A program made the translations under genes and the position numbers. A stretch of 64,000 bases of DNA from Chiua virens (lineage: Eukaryota; Basidiomycota; Agaricomycetes; Boletales; Boletaceae). The stretch covers positions 124,001 through 188,000 of the forward strand of contig JAHNUO010000036.1 in NCBI GenBank assembly GCA_019787685.1. The letters are read 5' to 3'. Shown piece after piece: positions 43,455 to 53,015 of this stretch. Position 1 is the first letter of the stretch; each line of letters opens with the position of its first letter. The notes under the pieces are model-generated. The model worked only from the letters and a program-made list of their open reading frames with translations. It did no database searches and was not told the origin of the DNA.

Positions 43455-44260
43455 GAGTACAGTATTTCACTCAGTGTTGTCCTCTTCATCTGCAAAATCT
43501 TCATCTTCATCTTCATTTTCATCCTTATCTTTGTCCTCATCATGCTCCTCCTCCCCCTCATCACTCTCCTCCTCCTCTCCCTCATCATCATTTCCCTTCT
43601 CCCCCTCATTCTCCCCCTCCCCCTCCTCCTTTTTATCCTGATGCTTCCGTTGTCTAGTAGGAGGAGGTTTCTGAGTATTCTTTTGTTTTGCAGACTTTCT
43701 ATCCCTCTCCTGTCTCATTCTGCGCCTTTCTGCAATCAATTGCTTGTTAGCTAGAAGCTCGTCATAACCCATATGTCCCATAATGTCCATTTGAAGCTGG
43801 TTTCATGGCTTTAAAATGTGAATAACCTTTTGCCAGGGTTTTTGAGTCTTCCCTTTTGAAATACCTTCAATCTTGTAGAACTTTGAATTGGTCACCATTA
43901 CAATCTTCCCTTCTTTGCATCTCCATGTCCTTCCAGGTGTCTTTAAGCTACATTTCAAAGCATCTGGCAATGTTTGAAGCAAAGAAAATAATTTTCCCAA
44001 GTGATCTGTAATCTCAAACTCCTCAGCCACAGAGTGGTCCTTCATGAGTCGATGGTATTCCCAGATATAGCATGGTTTCGTTCAAAATATACTCCAGAGA
44101 GAGCAGCTGGTAGGCTCAGAATCTGGATCAAAAGCAGGGAAAAAGACATGCATTTGCTCCATGAAGCTAGGCTGGTGGTGACCTGCTCCTGCACTTCCTG
44201 GTATGTCAGCATTGGTCGCTATGAATGAACATGCACAAATCGTCCTGAATACTTCATTTA
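43455..44260 (-). pseudogene. Remnant ending in a long acidic tail, downstream of E5
   Basis: 44045-43803 ('ITDHLGKLFSLLQTLPDALK') continues, after one stop, into 43790-43467 ('MDIMGHMGYDELLANKQLIA', basic stretch, then a run of about 45 mostly Glu/Asp residues). The DNA of the tail is a purine-biased trinucleotide-like tract. It follows E5 pol in the same orientation and may be its altered C-terminus or a separate gene joined by deletion. Family unknown. Confidence 0.4.
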
Positions 44261-47160
44261 ACGACCAGCTTTGAATGGCATCCTCCAAGGAGATCGGCTC
44301 TGGCCTACTTCTTTTGAGAAGCAATCCATGACTGCGAGAATCGAATCATAGGAGTGTGATTGTGGAAGGTCGGTAATGAAATCTGCCAAAATATCTTCCC
44401 ATGGTGCATTAGGGGTTTCTAAGGGTTGCAGGAGACCTGCCATTTTCTGATTTTTACCCTTGAACTGGGTGCATCTTTTGCAATGAGATACATATGTTTT
44501 TATGTGTTCCTTCATTTGAGGCCATATGTAATGTTGTGATAGAAGTTGGAGAGTTTTCCAGTGTGTCATGAAATGTCATAATAGCTTTGGTTCTTAAATT
44601 ATCTGGAATGAAGATCTTACCCCCCTTTCTAAGGAAGGCATCCTCAACTAAGTAACCAATAGATAGGAGATGTTTCATGGCATTAGGTGGTAATTTCATT
44701 GTTTCATGTTGGATAGATGAAAGGAATTTATCTCTGTTGTATAGGAGAGTGATGGCTGAACGGATGTGTTTGGGGTTCATGAGTAGTATTCCTTTGTTAT
44801 CATCTTCAATACCGATCATGTGGTCCTCTCTCCTGCTTAAAGCATCAGCTTTTCCCATAGTTACACCCGCCTTGTGGTGCCAAGTGAAGTTGAATTGGGA
44901 TAGGTATTGCGCCTATCGTGCTTGTCTTCAATTCAAGTCTTGGTGGGTCATGAACCACGTAAGGTTTTGGTGATCATTCCATATTTCAAATTCATGTTTA
45001 GCGCCTTCAAGGTAATGATGCCATAATTCCAGTGAATGGATGACTGATAACATGTCTTTGTCAGCAATTGGGTAGTTCCATTCTTCTGGGGTCATAGAGT
45101 GGCTGTTATAAGTGACAGGATGCCAAGCACTGTCCTTCTCAAGAGATAAGACCACTCCTGTGGCAAAATCTGAAGAATCACATTCTAAGTGATATTGGGC
45201 ATTTTGATTCAGATAAGTGAGGATAGGGGCTGTCGTAAATGCTTGTTTTAGCATATGAAAGGCTTTGTCACAAGTGAAAGTCCATTCAAATTTCTGATCT
45301 TTCTTAGTTAAGTCATGTAAGGGACGTGCAATTTTGCCATAATCTTTAATGAATCTGCAATAGCAATTGGCTAGATCAAGGAAGGAGTGGACATGTTTGA
45401 CTGAGGATGGAACAGGCCATTTGGCTACTGCTGCAGTCTTCTCGTCATCCATTCTAATTCCATTTGTTCCCACGATCATTCCAAGGAAATCTACTTCTTT
45501 GATGTGGCAATGACATTTTTCTGGTTTTACAAATAAATCGTTTTCTTCAAGGCATTTGAGAACCTCAAGAACAATCTTGTCATGTGTTTCATAATCGTCG
45601 GTATTGGTGAATATCATCAGATCATCAATGTAGACGAGGATGACACCATTCATATCGGCAAAAATTTCGTTCATCATAGTTTGGAAAGTAGCAGGGGAAT
45701 TGCATAATCCGAAGTACATGACGATGGGTTTGAATGACCCATGGTGACAGACACAGGCTGCTTTCCATTCGTCACCTTCTTTGATGCGTACATTATTGTA
45801 TCCCCACCGTAAGTCCATTTTCGTAAAGAGTTTAGCCGATTTCAGCTTATCCACGAGTTGGGAGATAAGGGGGAGAGGATAATTATTTTTGCTTGTATGT
45901 TCATTTAGGTATTGGTAGTCCTGAACCATGTGTTTCTTTCTGTCCTTTTTAGGAATGAAGAATACCGGGGATGTTTGTTTGGATTTAGAGGGTCTGATGT
46001 AACCTTTCTTTAGTTGGTCATTGACGAATGCCAACACTTCCTCTTGTTCGGTAATGGAGAGGGGAATAAGGCGGCCCTTCTTAGGTTTGAACATGTCTTT
46101 GAGATCTATTGCATGATCCCATGGTTTTTGAACAGGAATTCTTTCTGATTCGGCTTTTCCGAATACTTTGGCATATTTCATATACTCTCGTGGGACCATC
46201 TCTTCAAGAGTGCGTTCCTTAAGAGGAGAAGGTGGAGTTTCCATGCTGTAAAAATACGGGATTCTACAATAGAGTTTGCATATCTAAGTTCTTCTGTGAT
46301 TATGGAATCCAAGAAATTGTCTTCATCTTGCGAGTGACATGATTTCGGGCATCTCCGCATTATGACGGATCCTGTGTTCCAGTCTATATGGGGATTGTGG
46401 TGCTTCAACCAAGTATATCCGAGGATAAGATCATTCTTTCCAAGGTTGGTAATTTCAGCATCCACTATTTCCCTGTGACCTTTGTAATTGATCAGGATCT
46501 GGGCGGCGTTAGTAATAGAACCTGCTTGATTCTTGGTTCCGTCCACATTAGAGACTTGTATTGGGTGTGATAGCATGTGAGTGGGAAGTTTGTGCTTTGC
46601 AACATAATCTTCATGTATGAAGATCGCATTAGCTCCACTATCTAAAAGCGCTTTTGCTCCGACATAACCAATCTGGGTTACTGGGGATACCAGAATTGGA
46701 AGAGAAATTTCAGTTTCCATAGATGTTGATCTAATAAAAGACCCATCAGGTATTTGTTTTGTGACAGAATTAAGCACGGAACTATTGTGTCCACCATGCT
46801 CCGCAGAGACACTGTCAACACTTTTGTTATCTGTTGTTTTTAGTTTCAGCAGTTTATCCTCATGCTTGGGAGTTTTATCGGTTGAATAAGTGGAGTCAAA
46901 CTTTAAAGAAACGGTATTTTCATATTCTTTAGGAAGGGTGGAGCAAACGTGAGATCCCAGTTTACTCAGTTCACCTTGCCTTTGCCCTTCTTCTCTGTTT
47001 CGTATTTGTCATAATAATAAGCCTGGACTTGTTCAGGGTCCATTCCCCTAATAGTGGCAAAAGGGTCAGCTTTGGAATTAGAGGGGGTAGAAGAAGTGTT
47101 TTCTTGGGTTGTTGTGCAGACCTTTTGGGAGTTGGAACAGTCTTTCTTATTTAAAGGGAT
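44258..47160 (-). pseudogene. Ty3/gypsy element E5 (gag end, protease, RT, RNase H, integrase start)
   Basis: Reading from 47160 downward: the end of gag ('DPEQVQAYYYDKYE'), protease with LLDSGANAIF near 46640, and a frameshift near 46250. A 438-codon frame (46244-44928) follows with RT ('FTKMDLRWGYNNV', intact catalytic YIDD at 45621-45632) and RNase H ('YHLECDSSDFATG'). TGA and TAG near 44925-44910 stand where Arg and Trp are expected. RNase H then ends ('KADALSRREDH'), and integrase has its HHCC region ('CKRCTQFKGKNQ') and core start ('DFITDLPQSHSYDSILAVMD'), after which sequence is lost. No LTRs were identified. Among the window's gypsy pol genes this is the best preserved. Confidence 0.85.
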
Positions 47161-47260
47161 CTAATCTAATTCAGAGGGGGTTAGACAGAGGTAAGACCTA
47201 CAAATTTGCACCCCAAAGCCGCAAATCTACCATGTCGTCAAGTGCGGAACATATATTTCC

Positions 47261-47970
47261 TAGAGTGTAGTTATCCAAATCACATAGAATTTGCGGATAT
47301 TTCATAACATGACATGTATAGATGTACGCATTCCCGCGTATGGCGGGTATGCGAGTAAATAAACGAATGATTGATTATGTCATTAGACAGCTGCATTTGC
47401 GTCTGTGGCGGGTGTGCGATGTTTCGAGACAATGAATGACTCAGTATTGTGATGTACAATTACAACACAAAGGAGCAACGGGAAATAACATGATATTCAA
47501 TATCACATTCCCGCTATGTGTGGGAATGCGGACACATATTTGACACATATTGTCCGCATTCCCACACATAGCGGGAATGCGATATTGAATGTTAACACTT
47601 TTGTCACACATTCCCACACATGGCGGCAATGCGATGTTGAATGTCATTTGAATGTCATTTTATTCCACATTGCTCAATTGTGTTGTAACTGTACATCTTT
47701 TTGTCCGCATTCCCACACATGGCAGCAATGCGATATTGAATGTCACTTTATTTCCCATTGCTCGTTTGTGTTGTAATTGTACATCACAATACTGAGTCAT
47801 TGTCCCGAAACATCGCACACCCGCCACAGACGCAAATGCGGCTATCTAATGACATAATTGATCGTTCATTTATTACTCGCATTCCCGCCATATGCGGGAT
47901 TGCGTACATCTATATGTGTCATGTTTGAAAGATCCGCAAATTCCATGTGATTTGGATAACCACACTCTAA
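47261..47970. mobile_element. Long foldback element built of short hairpins
   Basis: The outer arms 47261-47500 and about 47735-47970 are inverted copies for roughly 240 bp (tips TAGAGTGTAG and CACACTCTAA). Between and within them lie short palindromes of the form CGCATTCCCGC...GCGGGAATGCG. Centres are near 47343, 47410, 47517, 47570, 47618, 47719, 47821 and 47892. There is no ORF of note. The layout fits a foldback/MITE-like element, but the superfamily is unknown. Confidence 0.8.
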
Positions 47971-48960
47971 CAAACGACGCCATTTTATGTCATGGGGATC
48001 ACTGATGGATGGATTTATTATTATTATAGTTTGAACCATTACATACCACATGGTTTATTCTCAGACACACATGGTATCACGTACATATGTATGTCAACTG
48101 CACACAAGACATATTATACCACAAATGTCAAAGATGGACATCAAACACCGTTTTGAGAAACATATCATATCAGTGTTATCAAGTCGCCTACTCAGCTTTC
48201 ACAGAAATGTGCAAATCCAAACAGACACAATATCTGTATTGTCAGAGATACCAAGGTATATCTGATACGTCGTCACACTATCTATCAGGTGTATTATATT
48301 TAGTGGACAACAATTTGAAGTAGCGACTCAGATATCATATCTGATATTCATCATGACAGATAACCATATATTATGGGTTTTTCTCTTTCATGCATGGATT
48401 CCCGCAGGTGGTGGGATTTGTGTCTCATATGTTCTGACCATGGCGCATGTACACCATTTTACGCACCATTATTCCAATTTGTTGCCTCATCTGTATGTGT
48501 CAGTTGTACACAGATGGCCGCATCCCCGACACAGGCGGGGATGCGGCCATGCACGCACATATTTACCACTGACTGATATGATTTTCACATAATACCTCAC
48601 TTTTTACGTGGGTGAGTCTCGAGTCTCGACTATATACATATTCTATCAATTGCGTGTGGTCTGAATATTTGGTGCTTGTTTTCATACATTCCCGCTCGTG
48701 CCGGGTCTGCAACATTTCTGTCTCTTAGCATGTTCACCATGGGTGAAATTCTCACATATGTCTGTCTTCATTGTATGGCCTGAAAGATATTAACAAGCCC
48801 ACAAGGCATTTCACCCTCGTCGTTGCCTCGTAAGGTTATTTTTTGGGGGGTTGTAAAGTTGAGTAGGTAGTGGATTATCTGAGTCAAGGGAAATTATGAG
48901 CAAGGTTTTATTTTATTTGAGTATTCAAGTATGTACAACATTCAAATGTAGACTCAAGTA
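47971..48960. other. Non-coding region with further GC-rich hairpins
   Basis: Three more relatives of the hairpin motif occur near 48402-48425, 48518-48548 (GCATCCCCGACACAGGCGGGG with flanking complement) and 48689-48712. The rest is AT-rich with many 'atgtgt/acacat' words. No gene is recognisable. Confidence 0.55.
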
Positions 48961-49372
48961 GTCACATTTATGATCAACAGTACAACAAAGATACCCGAGT
49001 GAAATTAAAATCCAGGAAGGGTTGAGGGAAGTTGGGTAACTGGCACATGTTGTGGCAGTCTTGTGTCAATGCAAAGGTGGCAATATTCAAGTAAAACATT
49101 ATTTTTGTTTGTTTGTAGTAGTAGTCTGAGATCGTCTGAGTCCAGGTAAATTATCAGCATGGTTTCATTTGAGTATTTGCACAAAAATCAGATGTAGACT
49201 CATGTAGTCGAATTTGTAGTCACATTGTAGTGAGACATAAGCAGGTTCAATTGAAGGTTCAAATGGTGGGGACAATGTAAATTCTTGGTTTTATGTAAGG
49301 TGTACATTGGAGATATAAGTACAAAGCCAATAAGTACAAAGATTATAGTATGGAAAATTGAAGAGGTGTATA
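48961..49372. other. Non-coding spacer with one unit of the 25-kb tandem repeat
   Basis: 48980-49100 matches the repeat of 24986-26360 ('gagtgaaattaaaatccagg', 'ttgggtaactggcacatgt', 'gtcaatgcaaaggtggcaat'). A similar but poorer copy may follow at 49100-49260. This could include the 3' end of the Helitron on the minus strand, but I could not identify a CTRR end with hairpin. Confidence 0.45.
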
Positions 49373-51690
49373 TCAAATGTTCAAAGTTCTAAATGCTTCA
49401 GTCCAAACAACATTGGTAGCTTTTGAATTTTCTTGACCATGAGGAAAAAGAATTTTTATGTTTCTGGGATGAGTACAACATGACAAAGCAACATAAAGTT
49501 GTCCATGAGAGAAAACAGAAGAGCTCAAATTCAACCCAACATGCTTGACTGTCTGACCTTGTGATTTATTGATTGTCATGGCATAGGCTAGATGAACAGG
49601 AAATTGCAGACGACAGAAAGGAATGGGAGAATCTTGAAGGCCAGAGTCAAGGGCCATGTGGGGAATGAAGACCACATTGTTGGCATTATCTCCACCTAAC
49701 ACTCTACACTCCAGAATCCAGCAAGTAGACCTGAGGAGCCTCAAGCGAGTACCATTGCAAAGACCATTCATGGGATCCTGATTGCGCAACAGCATGAGTG
49801 GTGCTCCAGTTTTAAGCTCCAGCTTGTGAAGGGGAAATCCAGAGGGGCTAAAGGTATTGAGGACTTTTGGTTGGATGTACTCGTATTGTGGCTCTGTCAC
49901 AGAGTCTGCACTAAGGTATGTGAGCTTTTCCTGAGGTGCAACAGAGCCTAGAATGGTGGCATTGACTTCATGGACTTGTTCATTCCTGGGACTAAGCATG
50001 GTACAATCCAGAAAATATTGATCAGGAAGGTGCTCATCTTGGGTGAGAAGTTGGGAGTAAAGGGCATTGATAAGGGATGCCATAGTGTCGCCACAATGCA
50101 TGTGCTCGGGAAGCATCATATCTCCATCTTTTACACCTATCTGCAATAGTTGTTGGGCCCATTCATCAGACTCTGGATCTTGACCTAGACGCATGTTTTG
50201 GTGAAGATAATGAATGTTCATTCTTGGCCATAGATTGGAGTGGGTAAGAGTGGCTGGGATGATTTGTTCTCTTGAGCCATGTAAGATAACAGGAAGTGTT
50301 TGCCTGAAATCTCCACTGAATAGAATCGTAATTCCTCCAAATGGATGGTTGGGCTGATCCAACAGGTCATGAAGAGTACGATCCACAGTTTCCACAATGA
50401 AATGATGCTGAGAGGCTGCCTCATCCCAAATGATAAGAGAGGTGTCTTTGAGAAGTTTATGAATGGGATCATTCTTTTTGATGCTACATGTGCTTTGCTC
50501 ATGACAGGGAATGGGAATTTTGAAATGTGAATGTGCAGTGCGACCACCAGGAAGGAGAAGAGCTGCCAGACCAGTAGAGGCCACACAAAGAACAATCATG
50601 TCTCTTGCACGAACACCAGCAGCAATAAGTTTGGCCAAATAGGTCTTTCCACATTCACCACAACTGTGCAGAAAGAAAGAATCTCCATGGGAGTTGAGAA
50701 CACTATCTATGACAGCATCATAAAGAGTGATCTGTTGAGGATTGAGAGTGGGAAGTTCTCTGTCAACTTGTTCTTGTTGTTCTTCTCTGTTGTAATTTCT
50801 TTGTTCAAAGATAAGTTGGTTTCCTCTGTGACGGCCCCAGTCATTCTGTGATCTAGGCATGGAAGGGAAGTTTTCCAATCCTTTTCCATGTTTTCTGAGT
50901 TCTTGGTCTATGAGATGCAACCCATAGTAATGGATTTGCTCCTGATTGGGCTCAATGATGTTAAAGATATGAATGAGTTGACGTGCAAGGTCATTACATA
51001 GATGATCCTTTGAGGCTTCCCATAATCAATGAGGATCCACAGGAGAACAATGGACCAGAATGACAATGAACAAATGGTGTAGCTGATAGCCTGTCTTGAA
51101 GTGAGCTGCCTCCTCTAAGCATAAAAGCCATTCCCTGTCATCTTGCAAAAGCCCATGTGCACGACAGGCCTCTTTGAAATTCTCATGCACATGACCCTCA
51201 ACAGTACAAAGATCTTCATAGGATGTAGCACCTATTAATGAGAAAATATGAATGTTATTTCACAAACTCATAATGATTTATCTCACCTTTGATCACTGTG
51301 AGTAGAAGATGGAAGTGAAATGCTTCACCGGCAGAGGGAAAAATAGAGTACATGCGTCCAATGGCCTTGTATCTTTGACAAACCATCCAAACAGCACAAC
51401 CTTTGTTCCAAATGAAATGCTTGGGAAAATCTTGATAGAGATGATTATGTGCTCCAGCAGCAATGAGGTCAGGGTCTTCATTGGCTTTGAACCATCCAAG
51501 TAGTTGAGTGTCCTTGACATTGTTGACCACATTCTCAATCTCTGCTTCAGCTTGGAAAATCACAAACTGACGACCAGGAAGATGGATAGGTAAACGGTAG
51601 ACAGCTGGCCATTCCATATGCATGGGGAATTCAAAGATGTTGTGACAGGCTTGAGTGGATGATATGTATCTGGCATCAAGATAGGAGTGA
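49373..51690 (-). pseudogene. Helitron Rep-helicase, PIF1-type helicase part with upstream remnant
   Basis: From 51690 downward: 'NEIHSYLDARYISSTQACHN', then 'MEWPAVYRLPIHLPGRQFV' and 'LYQDFPKHFIWNK' (51623-51255), all typical of Helitron proteins between Rep and helicase. A probable intron near 51250 follows, then 'LCTVEGHVHENFKEA' and a frame with one TGA near 51025 ('H*LWEASKDH'). The PIF1-like helicase is open to 49373, with Walker A CGECGKT near 50640, Walker B 'LIIWDEAA', 'FSGDFRQTLPVI', and C-terminal 'YAMTINKSQGQT' and 'LYVALSCCT'. Helitrons transpose by rolling-circle replication. The HUH nuclease domain is not visible upstream, so the copy is incomplete. Confidence 0.85.
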
Positions 51691-51709
51691 ATTTCATTCT
51701 CCCCTTCAG

Positions 51710-52621
51710 TTAGGACAGTGGCAGGTGAGTATCCAACTGGCTTTGCTGCTGGGTACCTGAGCTATTTTCTTTCCACTCTTTTGTGTCTTTGGGAAGCATG
51801 GACTTGAATCCATTTGCTTCTGCCCAGGCTAAGTATGCATCCCAGTGATGCCACTCTATATAATGCTGCAATGTGGATATGTCTGGGACAAGTGCTACTA
51901 CATGTGTGCACATCCTAAACATCTGTTAAATGTGAGTTACAAACACTGGATTAAGTCACTTACGAGCAAAGTTTGCATTGATGTAGCTTCTTGCCATTAT
52001 CGTCGAGGTAAATGGGTGAGAAAAACTCGTTGATGTCATAGATACAGTTTTCCCATGCTGGTAGTTCATTGATGCCAACGACCTCGATGTCCTCAAGGAG
52101 ACCAGCTGCGTCAGTCATGTCCCGTGGTATTGTAGATGTCGGGACTGTTTCAAGTCAATGAGTTAGTAGATAATATAAGAAAGTCATGGTACTCACCATC
52201 GTGATCCTCTCAAGTGGTCTGAGTGGCAGATTGGATGTTCTGGCCCTTCTGGCATGCCTTTTTGAGACTATAGATGGAGAGTCAGTGAAATGAAGAAGGA
52301 TTACAAGTGGAACATACACCATTTGTGTGACCCCACTTCCTTTGGTGGTGAACTCTTATCTCCATCACTTGAATCTTGATTGTGACCATGACATTGATTG
52401 TTAGCACACAGGCCAGTCTTGCATTTGTGGTTGGGTAGTGGTGGTGGACTTTTGTCTGTGGGGTGTGTCGGGTCTACTGGGTTGTCATGGAGGACAGAAA
52501 TGCTTGCCACATCAGGAGTGTGTTGGTGGGAACGAAGCTCAGGTGTGGCTGCATTGTCTTGATCACGTAGTTTAGCCGACAGAGCCCCAGTCTGCTTTGG
52601 TCGAGACTTTTCATTTTCCAT
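51710..52621 (-). pseudogene. hAT transposase N-terminal fragment with BED zinc finger
   Basis: It starts at 52621 with 'MENEKSRPKQTGALSAKL', then a Pro/His-rich linker. Near 52130-51950 it reads 'DAAGLLEDIEVVGINELPAW' and 'DDNGKKLHQCKLC'. After an intron, 51922-51710 continues 'VPDISTLQHYIEWHHWDAYL' and 'ANGFKSMLPKDTKEWKEN', then 'LDTHLPLS'. The CxxC followed by H-x3-H-like spacing fits a BED zinc finger, the DNA-binding N-terminus of hAT transposases. The catalytic core and dimerisation domain are absent. It lies directly upstream of the Helitron gene on the same strand. Confidence 0.6.
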
Positions 52622-52718
52622 GCCAAGCTTGTACTATATAGGGATGAGTGGGGTAAGAACAAGCGAAGTGCTATATTTGGCCAAGACCGTGGGTCCGGTG
52701 GCTACTTAATTATACAGT

Positions 52719-52867
52719 TGCAAGCCCAGGCTTAGGCCCAGGCCAAAGGTCAACCAAAATGGAAGCCCAAGCCCAGAGCCTGATAAGGCCTTGAGAAGGG
52801 CCAGGCCAGGCTCAGGCTTCAGGGGCCAGGTCAGGCAGGGCTCAGGGCTTGAGCCCAAGCCTTGCAC
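52719..52867. mobile_element. Small GC-rich inverted-repeat element
   Basis: TTGCAAGCCCAGGCTTAG at the left and the inverse-like GGGCTTGAGCCCAAGCCTTGCA at the right (split here as GGGCTTGAG and CCCAAGCCTTGCA) frame about 148 bp of GGCC/AGGC-rich sequence. It resembles a very short MITE. No duplication is certain. Confidence 0.45.
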
Positions 52868-53015
52868 ATTACTACTCACAATTGTAGATATCGTAGTTGT
52901 GTTCTACGGGAGAAAATGTCTCCGAGAAGTAGGTACAGGGATGCAGGTCCCTGTTGGAGTCTGCCTGCATCAAGACAGCTCCCAAGGCAATGAGAGAGGT
53001 CATGACCTTGAAAGG

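Noticed and set aside
47261..48712. Regularly spaced hairpins that resemble a CRISPR array
   Set aside because: Spacing is irregular, the spacers are themselves inverted copies, and the sequence is clearly eukaryotic with fungal introns nearby.
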